A stretch of DNA of 40,245 nt from VFJL01 sp037147395 (GCA_037147395.1 JBAWVG010000008.1:1-40245), one strand, 5' to 3'. Counted from the stretch's first letter, positions 1 through 7,609 are shown. Translations and numbers: made by a program. The notes: generated by a model from the letters alone, not told the origin.

Positions 1-149
1 AAGAGAAACTGGTAGCATGAACCCCACCTCTTGGAAGACGAAAAACCGGGGGAACATCGGACTATTTTAGGGGGTAAAATTTCTTCCTGAAGTTGTGCTT
101 TATTGTGAACTCTTGAAAAATATCTGCTTTTCTCCAGCAACAATTATTT

Positions 150-971
150 TTAGGACTTTCTGGTGGTTTTCTTCTTGCTGGTCTGCGACGTCTTGGAAAC
201 CCTTACCGGATTAGTGCGAGGCTTGGATTTTGTCTTCGATGGTAGCGCTGCCAGAGCAGGTTCGGCCATCTCTATACCAAATACATCAGCGAGCAGAGAG
301 TCGTCGAGCAATTTTCTTGCGGCGGGCGCTCGCTTCGTCTTGGTTAGGCTAACTGCCGCTTCGGTAACAAGTTCATTGGCATCGACGCGGCGTAGTTTGA
401 ATAGTAATTCTGGCTCATGATCTAACCGTGCACCAACCCCATAGAGGACGGCTGCGACGTGCTTACACATATCGGCCCAGTCAGGACAACTGCATGAGAA
501 GTGCATACCTGCGGGCGCCGGGAAAAGTCCCGAACCTGGCTTGCAGATGCGTTCCATGACGGCGTTCGAGAGTTTTCCCTGCAGCAGTTCCACCAGAGAG
601 TCGATTGAGTTGGAGCAATCGGCGCGGATCGCCTGCCATTGCTTGTCAGGAACCCCGACTACGTTGACCGCGACTTGGTAAAGTCTTGATCCAACGACCT
701 GAGCGTGCACGCCCCCCGCTGATATTTTCAGGTCGATGACTGAACCGTTACGCACATAGGTGCGACCACGCGGCAGACGATTGGCATAGTCGCTGTAGCG
801 TTCCAGGTTATCGCACCAGGCCTTGCCCCAGAAGGTCTTGGCGACGGCACCGCGATATGGGGCAATGGGCGTGAGCGTGGGATTGCCTTTTTTTGCTTTT
901 GCGGCAGCTTTTTCGGCTTTCTTGCGTCGTTCTGCAACCGGCACATACGGCTTCCAACCCCAGTAACCCAT
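150..971 (-). CDS. SWIM zinc-finger domain protein
   Basis: This 273-residue protein starts with ATG and has a lysine/alanine-rich basic stretch (about residues 15-30) and an equally basic tail. Near residues 159-170 it carries the SWIM signature CxCx(n)CxH, seen as CSCPDWADMCKH, which is expected to bind one zinc ion and to mediate DNA or protein contacts. It is the downstream partner of the SNF2-type helicase gene, separated by 18 bases on the same strand, so the two are probably co-transcribed. The same pairing is known from Bacillus (YwqB/YwqA). I infer that it is an accessory or targeting subunit of the helicase. The biological role of the pair is not established; DNA repair or defence are both possible. 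The family call is firm because of the zinc motif and the neighbour. Confidence 0.85.
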   Translation of the reverse strand: MGYWGWKPYVPVAERRKKAEKAAAKAKKGNPTLTPIAPYRGAVAKTFWGKAWCDNLERYSDYANRLPRGRTYVRNGSVIDLKISAGGVHAQVVGSRLYQVAVNVVGVPDKQWQAIRADCSNSIDSLVELLQGKLSNAVMERICKPGSGLFPAPAGMHFSCSCPDWADMCKHVAAVLYGVGARLDHEPELLFKLRRVDANELVTEAAVSLTKTKRAPAARKLLDDSLLADVFGIEMAEPALAALPSKTKSKPRTNPVRVSKTSQTSKKKTTRKS

Positions 972-989
972 TTGTTTTCCCTTTATCGC

Positions 990-3704
990 TCAGTTTTCCT
1001 GTGCGGTATGAATGTCCAACTTGACAAGATCGAGCAGATCTTTATCGCTCATTTCTGTGAGCAGTAGCTCCGCCCCTCCCTCCAGTACATCTTTGACCAA
1101 CTGTTGTTTGGATTCGATCAGGTGATCAATTCTGTCTTCGATGGTGCCACGGCAGACAAATTTATGCACCAGTACGTTCTTCTGTTGGCCGATTCGGAAG
1201 GCGCGGTCGGTGGCCTGATTTTCCACTGCAGGATTCCACCAGCGATCAAAGTGAATGACATGTGATGCCGCGGTCAGATTTAATCCCGCCCCGCCGGCTT
1301 TGAGGGAGAGGACAAAGAAGGGAGTTAATTCATCCTCCTGAAAACGCTGTACCAGTGCACGACGTTTTGCGACTGGGATTCCGCCATGCAGGACCAAGCC
1401 CTCTTTACCAAAGATCGCGCCCAGAAAAGCAGCGAGTGGCTCTGTAATTTCGCGAAACTGTGTGAAAACCAGTACTTTATCCTGCTTGGCACAAATAACC
1501 TCCGCTAACTCGCGAAGACGTGAGAATTTTCCACTATCTTGTTCTTTCCAAGAGCCGTCCCCCAACCATTGTGATGAATGATTGCAGATCTGTTTAAACC
1601 GCATCAAATAGGACAGGACGATTCCTTTGCGTCCGATCCCCTCGGCATCCTCCAAGGCAATGGAGAGGTCTTTGACCGCGCGCTGGTAAAGCGCAGCTTG
1701 CGTCGGGCAGAGGTGACACCAGGCCTTGATTTCAGTCTTGTCTGGCAGGTCTGAAATAACGCGCTTATCAGTCTTCATTCGGCGCAGTATGTAGGGGCGC
1801 ACAAGTGCGCGTAGCGGACCGAAGTTTTGACGCTCGGTCAGGCGCTTGGTAAAGCTGGCGAAGATCTTGTCCGAACCAAGTAAACCCGGGTGGGTAAAAT
1901 CAAAAATCGACCACAGATCGGAAAGCCGGTTTTCAACCGGCGTTCCGGTAAGCGCGATACGCACGTCGGCCTGTATCTTTTTTACCTGCCTGGTCTGCTT
2001 TGAGTTGGGGTTTTTTATTGACTGCGCTTCATCTAGTACGGCCATACGCCAAGACATGGTTTCTGCAACCGGCAAACGCAACAATGTGCCATAGCTGGTG
2101 ATCACAAGATCGATGTCATCCAGGCTTGTTTTATCCAGTGCCCGTAGTTCGGCGGGGGGCATGGCCGAGGGGTGAGCGATTAGCAAACGCAGTCCCGGCG
2201 CGAAGCGTTCAGCCTCAGCGGCCCAGTTAGCAAGTAACGATGCCGGGGCCACTAGAAGACTAGGGCGGGTTGCGCCTAGATGTTCTCGCTTCAAGACCAA
2301 CAGGAGTGAAAGAACTTGCATCGTTTTACCCAGGCCCATGTCATCCGCTAGGCAGGCCCCCAATCCAAGTCGGGTCAGCAAATACAGCCAGCGTACGCCG
2401 GCCTGCTGATATGGACGCAATGTCGCCTTGAGATCGGTGCCTGGATCGACCTGTGCCAATCCCTCTGGTTGACGCAAACCGCTTAGAATTTCAGTAAGCC
2501 ATGGGCCTGCGCTCAGTTGCGCCCAGTCCCCGTCGTCAACAGCGGCAGGATTGTCGAGCGAGGCCCCCGCCATCCAGCGCATGGCCTCAACAAAGGGCAG
2601 GCCGTTTTCCCCCGCAGAGCGTTCAATGGCTTCGAAGCGTTCGAGCAAAGTTCTCAGTTTCTTGTGATCGATTTCAACCCAACGACCTCGGATCAATTGC
2701 AAGCCCTCAACACTTTTGAGCAGCGCCTTGACCTCGGCCGCACTGAGACGTTCACCGTCGAGGGTGAATTCCATTTTAAAATCAAGCAGAGCATCCATGC
2801 CGAGGGCAGAGGGTGGTCGCGTTCCGATAACGCTCTTTATTTGTGGGTGTGCCGGCCGCCCGGCCTGCCAGTTTCCAGGTGCGCGCACTAAAATCCCGGC
2901 TGACTCCAGTTGCTGAAAATCTTTTAGAAAGCGCCATGCGTTCGCGGGCGTCCAGCGCAATGGGTGGTAGATCTCACCAGACTCAACCATTTCGTGCAAC
3001 CATTCGCAATGTTCGGCCGCACGCTGGACCGGAAGTAGCAGGGAGAGCAGTTGCGGCTTACTCTTCCCATCGGAATATTCGGCCAACGCCTGTTTTAGAG
3101 GGAGGTGTTGAGCATTGCCGTGCGCCGACAGGCGCGGTGTGTAAGTGGCTAAAAAGGCAAATGGTGATTCCACATCTCTGCGATTTTCCGCCAAATTAAA
3201 GTGCACTCTGCCGACCAGATTCCAAGCTTGATGACGCGACTTGAGGAATCCCTGAAGCGTTAGCCCAGATGCGGCCAACTCAACTCGCAACGCAGTGTCA
3301 ATTTCAGCCCAGATTGCGATGAGCGTTTTCGGTGTCAGGTATTCGCTCCCCGGTATGGAAGGAGCATTACCGATGATCACCTCAAGAGCATCACCGCTCG
3401 GAGCGGGCACGACGATTTCAGCATCTTCAGCGGTCGCGCATAGCGCTGTAACGTAGCTGGTTGCGAACTCACGCAACCAGGCAAGCGCAGGCGGTAAAAT
3501 CGTTCCAATCTCAGCGGCCCCTAATTGCAGTAGGCCATGTCCGACACCGGAATCGAATGCGGCAATCAGCCTCACATGAAGCGCCGCCGGGAGGTTTGGT
3601 AAGTCCAAATCCTCTACTAAACGAAGATGGCCTAGCGGTGTGAAGTGAGCAGAGAGCGCACCAGTGGTTGTAGGAGTGGTCCGCAAAGTGTCGTTGTTGC
3701 TCAA
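990..3704 (-). CDS. SNF2-family DEAD/DEAH helicase (ATP-dependent translocase)
   Basis: This is a 904-residue Swi2/Snf2-type ATPase. The first 420 residues are a family-specific N-terminal region. The ATPase core follows: Walker A DDMGLGKT (about 454-461), motif II DEAQ (about 558-561), motif III region ALTGTPVENR (about 584-593), and a C-terminal helicase lobe ending in motif VI, ATDRAFRIGQ (about 831-840). Such enzymes translocate on double-stranded DNA and remodel protein-DNA complexes. The frame opens with TTG at 3704, with a purine-rich CAGGCAGG just upstream. An ATG 16 bases further upstream is out of frame, so TTG is the best start I can see. It is followed at once by the SWIM gene and lies directly left of integron-like DNA. 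Family assignment is firm; cellular function is open. Confidence 0.92.
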   Translation of the reverse strand: MSNNDTLRTTPTTTGALSAHFTPLGHLRLVEDLDLPNLPAALHVRLIAAFDSGVGHGLLQLGAAEIGTILPPALAWLREFATSYVTALCATAEDAEIVVPAPSGDALEVIIGNAPSIPGSEYLTPKTLIAIWAEIDTALRVELAASGLTLQGFLKSRHQAWNLVGRVHFNLAENRRDVESPFAFLATYTPRLSAHGNAQHLPLKQALAEYSDGKSKPQLLSLLLPVQRAAEHCEWLHEMVESGEIYHPLRWTPANAWRFLKDFQQLESAGILVRAPGNWQAGRPAHPQIKSVIGTRPPSALGMDALLDFKMEFTLDGERLSAAEVKALLKSVEGLQLIRGRWVEIDHKKLRTLLERFEAIERSAGENGLPFVEAMRWMAGASLDNPAAVDDGDWAQLSAGPWLTEILSGLRQPEGLAQVDPGTDLKATLRPYQQAGVRWLYLLTRLGLGACLADDMGLGKTMQVLSLLLVLKREHLGATRPSLLVAPASLLANWAAEAERFAPGLRLLIAHPSAMPPAELRALDKTSLDDIDLVITSYGTLLRLPVAETMSWRMAVLDEAQSIKNPNSKQTRQVKKIQADVRIALTGTPVENRLSDLWSIFDFTHPGLLGSDKIFASFTKRLTERQNFGPLRALVRPYILRRMKTDKRVISDLPDKTEIKAWCHLCPTQAALYQRAVKDLSIALEDAEGIGRKGIVLSYLMRFKQICNHSSQWLGDGSWKEQDSGKFSRLRELAEVICAKQDKVLVFTQFREITEPLAAFLGAIFGKEGLVLHGGIPVAKRRALVQRFQEDELTPFFVLSLKAGGAGLNLTAASHVIHFDRWWNPAVENQATDRAFRIGQQKNVLVHKFVCRGTIEDRIDHLIESKQQLVKDVLEGGAELLLTEMSDKDLLDLVKLDIHTAQEN

Positions 3705-4037
3705 TTGCCTGCCTGATCATTCATCAAATAAGTGGTAAGTGTAACGGTACTAACTAGGGGTTTAAAGTTTTCTGTTATTTGATGTCTTCTTGCCAAATAC
3801 AGCGTGGCTTGAATTGTAATTCTGGATCATACTGATTTCGCCAAGGCGCGGGCAGCTCTGATGCGTGTTTCTGCCTTGCTTCAGGAATGGGTGGTACGTG
3901 TTACGGAGCAGTTAAACCCAACCACCGTTTGGATACTCGTCTGCGACCATATCAAGCATATTATTGCCAGCATTGGGCCTCCTCAAAGTGTCAGATTGAT
4001 TACAAACCCAAGCAATGGAACCGCTTAACTGAGGTTT
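3705..4037. other. Gene-poor gap left of the integron-like array
   Basis: About 330 bases without a gene I can defend. A plus-strand frame of 55 codons starting at 3861 ends near 4029 and encodes a hydrophobic peptide that I do not recognise. The promoter of the SNF2 gene should lie near 3710-3770, in AT-rich sequence, but no clear -35/-10 pair stands out. On the minus strand a GTTAAGC heptamer (4029-4023), matching the integron core consensus GTTRRRY, follows the truncated cassette gene. No matching partner was found to its left. Confidence 0.4.
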
Positions 4038-4223
4038 TTAGGTTAATGCGGATTTCAGGTATTCAGTAACACGGGCTTCGATCCCAAAACAAAGTTCCAA
4101 AGCGGCATAAAAGAAACGGTCAACTTCGTCATTAATCAGAAAGGCGGAGAGGTGTGCCCGTGCGCGTGCGCGGAAGGCACGCGGGGAAGTGTTAAACCGG
4201 AAAAGTGGGGCGGTATCGGGCAT
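4038..4223 (-). CDS. Small hypothetical protein, probably truncated integron cassette gene
   Basis: A 61-residue frame on the minus strand starts with ATG 14 bases after the core heptamer of the attC site at 4237-4306. That is the spacing seen for the other cassette genes here. The peptide is rich in Arg/Ala (RAFRARARAHLSAF) and then reads FYAALELCFGIEARVTEYL before it stops. It looks like the beginning of a soluble helical protein that is cut short, since no recognisable attC lies just after the stop. I do not recognise a function. The position directly behind an attC supports a third cassette whose 3' end has been lost; a genuine short protein is the alternative. Confidence 0.45.
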   Translation of the reverse strand: MPDTAPLFRFNTSPRAFRARARAHLSAFLINDEVDRFFYAALELCFGIEARVTEYLKSALT

Positions 4224-4236
4224 ATGTGTCTGAGGT

Positions 4237-4306
4237 GGCTAACGTTTGAATTCACCGGCGCTGCGCGGCTTTATCGCGCAGCGTCCGCTGGAATGATGGG
4301 TTGGGC
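4237..4306 (-). other. Integron attC recombination site (site A)
   Basis: Read on the minus strand, this 70-base site begins with GCCCAAC (4306-4300), a perfect R'' RYYYAAC box, and ends with GTTAGCC (4243-4237), a near match to the R' GTTRRRY box. Between them lies an imperfect palindrome whose apex is a perfect 9-base stem, CGCTGCGCG / CGCGCAGCG, with unpaired bases in the arms, as expected for a folded bottom-strand attC. It begins 8 bases after the stop codon of the cassette gene at 4315-4827 and is in the same orientation. This is a structural call from the sequence; R' deviates at one position. Confidence 0.8.
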
Positions 4307-4314
4307 GTCTGCAA

Positions 4315-4827
4315 CTATTCAAGATTGAAGAAGACGAAAGTAACAATGTCCGGACACGGTTCGAGAAAGCGCACGCGAACAGAATGCGGTGATTCGAGGA
4401 CCCCCTCTAATCTGACTTCGCCGCTACCAAAGTATTGCAAGGTGAACTTTGATTTCAACGCCGCTGAGAAGTTAATGGTGAAATCCAGGTGACCGTTATC
4501 AGTTAACGACGAAACGTTTGAAGAATCGACAAATTGGGCACTATTGGGATTGAATTTGATATACGCGGCCACCCATTGCTTTTGGTCTATTTCAATCAGC
4601 TTTTTGTCAGCCTCATCGATCCGATCATCCACAATTCTCAACGCGTGATAGAGTAAGCCGTTTACTTTCGATTGCCTCGCTTCGGACCAAGCCGCTGCAC
4701 CGGCGCCGATGGCGCCTCCCACAACCGGTGTCCCTCCCAAGCATCCAAGCAGGAAGCGGAGGATTTTATTGGTCCGTCCCCCGCTAAGTGCTTTCTCAAG
4801 GGCAGACCTTATCTCGGCAGCGTTCAT
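4315..4827 (-). CDS. Integron cassette protein with glycine-rich hydrophobic segment, unknown function
   Basis: The protein has about 170 residues when started at the ATG at 4827, nine bases after the R' core of attC site B. A longer frame starting at 4932 would run through the attC and is rejected. It begins with a short helical stretch (MNAAEIRSALEKAL), followed by a Gly/Ala-rich hydrophobic segment, LLGCLGGTPVVGGAIGAGAA (about residues 28-47), which could insert in a membrane as a hairpin. Next is a charged helical region (VDDRIDEADKKLIEID), and then a C-terminal half rich in Phe, Val and Ser that looks like a beta-sandwich. I do not recognise the family. The layout (amphipathic/membrane segment plus soluble domain) would suit a membrane-active effector, but that is inference. 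The gene sits between two attC sites in cassette orientation. Confidence 0.7.
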   Translation of the reverse strand: MNAAEIRSALEKALSGGRTNKILRFLLGCLGGTPVVGGAIGAGAAAWSEARQSKVNGLLYHALRIVDDRIDEADKKLIEIDQKQWVAAYIKFNPNSAQFVDSSNVSSLTDNGHLDFTINFSAALKSKFTLQYFGSGEVRLEGVLESPHSVRVRFLEPCPDIVTFVFFNLE

Positions 4828-4836
4828 TTTTCTGAC

Positions 4837-4899
4837 GCCCAACGTAAAATTAACCGGCTCGGCGCTTTTGCGGAGTCCGGGTTGAATGTCGGGTTGGGC
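4837..4899 (-). other. Integron attC recombination site (site B)
   Basis: On the minus strand the 63-base site starts with GCCCAAC (4899-4893) and ends with GTTGGGC (4843-4837), a perfect R''/R' pair. The inner arms also pair with the usual interruptions: ATTCAACC near the left end opposes GGTTAAT near the right end, and GGACTC opposes GAGCC, around a short terminal loop. The stop codon of the nuclease-like gene lies 16 bases before it and the next cassette gene starts nine bases after it. That is the normal architecture of adjacent integron cassettes, and it fixes the cassette boundaries. Confidence 0.88.
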
Positions 4900-4915
4900 A
4901 TTTTCGTTGCGTATC

Positions 4916-5851
4916 TCAAGATGATTTATCAATTAGCCAGCCCACCAACCCATTGCGCACAGCCTGAAGCGCCAACTGCTCTGCGCCCCAAAATACGAAG
5001 GAGCCATCATTTGACTCCAGTGATATTTTCGCCAATGTAGAATCAGGCGAGTGGGTTACAAAATAGAATCTTGAAAATCCGCGCATGTCCGAGTATTTGG
5101 CTTGGTAGGAACGATACATCGCCTCCGATGCCTTTGATTTTACCTGAATAGCGATTCGTTCCTGCGTGATTGGAGACAACAAATCTAAGTCAATGTCTTT
5201 TTCAACCTCACCTGCAACACCTGTCCGTTGCCAGCCAGCCTGCCTGAATATCAGGTCGGTTAGTGTTTCCAAATCTTTAGGATGTAGATTTCTAATGATG
5301 GGGATTACGGCCATCACAAGTTTTTCGATTGCAAGTTGCGCTTCAGCAACATGAGGCTCTGATGTTCCATTGATTTTGTGGAGCAGGTATTCGCGCTCTT
5401 TGACAGAACAAATAGTTCCTTGGAATCCTTGTACTGCCAATAATTTGCCGCTCAAGCGCCCCTTCAAAAGTGGAATTCCATTTATGTCCATATCAGACCA
5501 ACTTCCAATTACCTTGCGAGTTTTCGATCCATCAGATAGCTGAATTATTTCTGGAGTCGAGAAGCACCACCATAATCGGTCCGAAAAAAATGTAATCCAT
5601 AGCGTTTCCTCTGGCTCTTCATAGAACTGCTGAACTTGGTTCAAGTGCCTAGTAACGCTGCCAGGATCTGCACTTGAGGGGAATGCGTCGCGAGCCATTT
5701 TCCAATCAGCTGATAAGCAATGTTCATGAGGTACGGTGTTATAACCTAGGTGGAGCGTCCCGCTACTGATGCACTCGCGCTCCCACTCTCCGCTTTCTCC
5801 AAGCTTGATAAAGAGCGCCTTCGCTGAATCTATTCTTTGTTGTGTTTTCAT
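4916..5851 (-). CDS. Integron cassette protein with C-terminal PD-(D/E)XK (Mrr-like) nuclease domain
   Basis: This is a 311-residue protein. The first 170 residues are not recognised and include a Trp/Phe-rich stretch (ITFFSDRLWWCFSTP, about 86-100), perhaps a ligand or nucleic-acid sensor. The C-terminal part has the order of a PD-(D/E)XK nuclease: a helix with E195 (LETLTDLIFRQAGW), then acidic strand residues (D219, D221, D223 in KDIDLDL), then Q236-V-K238 (IAIQVKSK), the QxK variant of the catalytic half-motif used by Mrr-type enzymes. It would cut DNA, or act as a restriction or abortive effector. The gene starts 24 bases after the core heptamer at 5881-5875 and ends 16 bases before attC B, so it is one cassette of about 1.04 kb. 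The nuclease fold is inferred from motif spacing; the target is unknown. Confidence 0.72.
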   Translation of the reverse strand: MKTQQRIDSAKALFIKLGESGEWERECISSGTLHLGYNTVPHEHCLSADWKMARDAFPSSADPGSVTRHLNQVQQFYEEPEETLWITFFSDRLWWCFSTPEIIQLSDGSKTRKVIGSWSDMDINGIPLLKGRLSGKLLAVQGFQGTICSVKEREYLLHKINGTSEPHVAEAQLAIEKLVMAVIPIIRNLHPKDLETLTDLIFRQAGWQRTGVAGEVEKDIDLDLLSPITQERIAIQVKSKASEAMYRSYQAKYSDMRGFSRFYFVTHSPDSTLAKISLESNDGSFVFWGAEQLALQAVRNGLVGWLIDKSS

Positions 5852-5874
5852 GTTTACCCGCGAAGATTCAATAT

Positions 5875-5881
5875 GCCCAAC
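5875..5881 (-). other. Solitary integron core heptamer (possible attI or decayed attC)
   Basis: On the minus strand GTTGGGC is preceded by TTTAC, exactly as at the R' end of attC site B (TTTTACGTTGGGC there). It marks the 5' boundary of the nuclease cassette. To its right I find no RYYYAAC partner and no attC-like palindrome within 80 bases, only AT-rich DNA. It could therefore be the crossover point of an attI site, which has a single core heptamer, or an attC whose other half has mutated or been deleted. Confidence 0.55.
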
Positions 5882-5955
5882 GTAAAGTAGACACCAATAA
5901 AGAACCTAATCTTTTATTTAGACAGGTTGATATAATTTTCATTATTTTCTAAATA

Positions 5956-6180
5956 TTATTTCGCTAGTTCATATATGAAGCGCAACGCCTGACTTGAAGA
6001 ATACCTTATATGGACGCCTCCCGGTTTGGCAAGAGATATCTCGTGATTTGGTAAAACATAAATCGGCTGCAGTCTTATATCCGGCCTTGTTGCAGACGGT
6101 TTTAGAAGTCTACGGGCCCTGATGGAATTCGCCAAGAACGTCCTCATCTGATTACTGTGTTTTAATACACTTGTATTCTT
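5956..6180 (-). pseudogene. 3' end of a disrupted gene, possibly NERD-like
   Basis: A minus-strand frame is open from an in-frame stop near 6181 and ends at 5956. The peptide includes RLQPIYVLPNHEI and GGVHIRYSSSQALRFIYELA. The pattern of a hydrophobic strand IYVLP, then a strand VHIRY, then a terminal helix resembles the end of nuclease-related (NERD) domains, but the similarity is weak. The frame has no convincing start of its own (an internal ATG lies at 6147) and it abuts the end of the IS110-family element. I read it as the C-terminal piece of a gene cut by the insertion or by deletion. Confidence 0.35.
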
Positions 6181-7390
6181 TCAGGTTTGCGTTCTTGCGG
6201 TCCGACCTGTCTTGCCATCACACGGGTTATCTGCCTGCGCAACCTATCAGCATTCCACTCCTTTTCAGTGGTTTCTCTTCCTTATGCGGGCATCACGCTC
6301 ACATAATCCTTTTGGTATTCCCGACCATGAGCCAATATCGCCCATGCCGTTCGTGCCATCTTGTTGGCCAACGCAACAATTGCTACATTCGTTGGTCGCC
6401 TCTTGAGTAGCTCTTCACACCACTCGCCTTTATCTTTCGCCTTGAACATCACGGCTCTAGCACCATGGATCAGTAAGGTACGTAAATATGTGTCGCCATT
6501 CTTGCTGATACCCAACAACTTAACCTTGCCTCCTGTGCCGCTCTGCCTCGGCACCAATCCCACAAAAGCAGCAAACTCTCGTCCAGATTTAAAGCCATTT
6601 GCCTCGCCCATCGTTGCAACCAAAGCCGTTGCGGTTAACATCCCAACTCCAGGTATCTCGGAAATCTTTCTACAAGCTTCCTGCCGTTTCTGCCATGCCT
6701 TGATTCGTCGTTCTATGTCTTGTATATCCGCTTCAATATCTGTCAGCCGCTGCAGTTGTTCCTTCATCGCTTCGAACAACATGCCTGGTACGGTTTCTTC
6801 AATCTCGGCCATCCGTTGCTGCATCTCGGATAGCCCTGCTAGTCGCCCACCCTTCAGTGTTACGCCAAATTCATACAGCAATCCCCGCAGTTGATTCACT
6901 TGCACCGTACGAAATTTGATCAACGACATTCTCATCCGGTGCAACGCCAACATCGCTTGTTGCTCTTCCGTCTTACCGGCTACCGTCCGCATCCCTGGTT
7001 GCCTGATTGCTGTCCAAATCGCCTTCGCATCAGCCGCATCCGTCTTGTTGGTTTGAACAAAAGGCCTGACAAACTTAGCGTGAATCAGTTTCACCTCATG
7101 CCCCAACGTCATCAACTTGCATCGCCACCAATGCGCACTTCCGCATGCTTCAAGTGCAATTAACCCAGCTTCCCGCTGTGATAAAAATTCCAGTAATTCC
7201 TGTTTGCCGAATTTGCGGTTATGGATCTCACCGCTCTTAATATCTACCCAGTACAACTGAAAAACCCGCTTTGCAATATCCAGTCCGTATGTCGTTATAT
7301 TCATCACAGCCCCTCCCTCCGTTTGTGGAAAGCTCACATTATCACCACCTGGGCACCTAGATGCCGTTAGGATCGCGAGGGGCTACACCT
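6175..7390 (-). mobile_element. IS110-family insertion sequence (ends approximate)
   Basis: About 1.2 kb containing a single complete IS110-family transposase gene and flanking non-coding DNA on both sides. Ends are estimates: IS110-family elements usually lack clear terminal inverted repeats and target duplications, and I could not find either. The non-coding part after the transposase stop (about 6175-6281) can form several hairpins, for example CCACT/AGTGG and CAGGT/ACCTG on the minus strand. This is compatible with the bridge-RNA region that IS1111-type members carry downstream of the transposase. The element sits immediately beside the integron-like array. Confidence 0.7.
6282..7304 (-). 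CDS. IS110-family transposase (DEDD, bridge-RNA guided recombinase)
   Basis: The protein has 340 residues from the ATG at 7304, which follows a strong purine tract (GGAGGGAGGGG); an 11-residue longer start is less likely. The N-terminal RuvC-like DEDD domain is visible: the first Asp in TYGLDIAK (residue 8), Glu in ALEACGS, and the Asp pair in NKTDAADAKAI. A central coiled region (about 150-210) follows. The C-terminal Transposase_20 domain begins at ISEIPGVGMLTA and contains the conserved FVGLVPRQSGTGGK segment with the catalytic Ser of this family. The gene looks intact and could be active. In this family the enzyme is guided by an RNA from a non-coding end of the element. Confidence 0.95.
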   Translation of the reverse strand: MNITTYGLDIAKRVFQLYWVDIKSGEIHNRKFGKQELLEFLSQREAGLIALEACGSAHWWRCKLMTLGHEVKLIHAKFVRPFVQTNKTDAADAKAIWTAIRQPGMRTVAGKTEEQQAMLALHRMRMSLIKFRTVQVNQLRGLLYEFGVTLKGGRLAGLSEMQQRMAEIEETVPGMLFEAMKEQLQRLTDIEADIQDIERRIKAWQKRQEACRKISEIPGVGMLTATALVATMGEANGFKSGREFAAFVGLVPRQSGTGGKVKLLGISKNGDTYLRTLLIHGARAVMFKAKDKGEWCEELLKRRPTNVAIVALANKMARTAWAILAHGREYQKDYVSVMPA

Positions 7391-7444
7391 TCTTAACCGT
7401 TTACCCTCGATCCCCGTGGGGAGGGAGGCGTCCATCCCATCTGA

Positions 7445-7609
7445 TTAGGTGTCTGGTATCCAAGTCTCCAATAAGCCAGTTTGTGGAAGATTATTTGTTG
7501 CCCCCCCTCCCCACAACACCGGCGGATCAGCCGCCAACTCCAATAGCGTGATGTTGTCCGGCAGAATGTCATCAAGGATCGCCGCAACGATGTGAGGCGC
7601 ACTGCACGT
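7445..7609 (-). pseudogene. Recombinase-like C-terminal remnant
   Basis: A short open frame on the minus strand encodes APHIVAAILDDILP and LELAADPPVLW. This resembles the tail that follows the zinc-ribbon region in large serine recombinases (A-P-x-I-V-x-A-I-L-D-G-x-x-P pattern). There is an in-frame stop just upstream and no start, so it can only be a fragment. It lies between the IS110 element and the RloAB operon, which suggests past integration and decay of another mobile element. The similarity is from memory and weak. Confidence 0.3.

Noticed and set aside
3908..4029. Isolated matches to integron core heptamers (GTTAAAC, ACCCAAC, GCTTAAC)
   Set aside because: The consensus is short and degenerate; no palindromic arms link these heptamers into an attC.
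4828..4932. 35-codon N-terminal extension of the cassette gene at 4315-4827
   Set aside because: The extension is encoded by attC site B and overlaps the end of the preceding cassette gene; the ATG at 4827 has normal cassette spacing.
6361..6894. 177-codon frame antisense to the IS110 transposase
   Set aside because: The opposite strand encodes a complete transposase with catalytic motifs; the antisense product has only low-complexity Ser/Pro/Ile composition.
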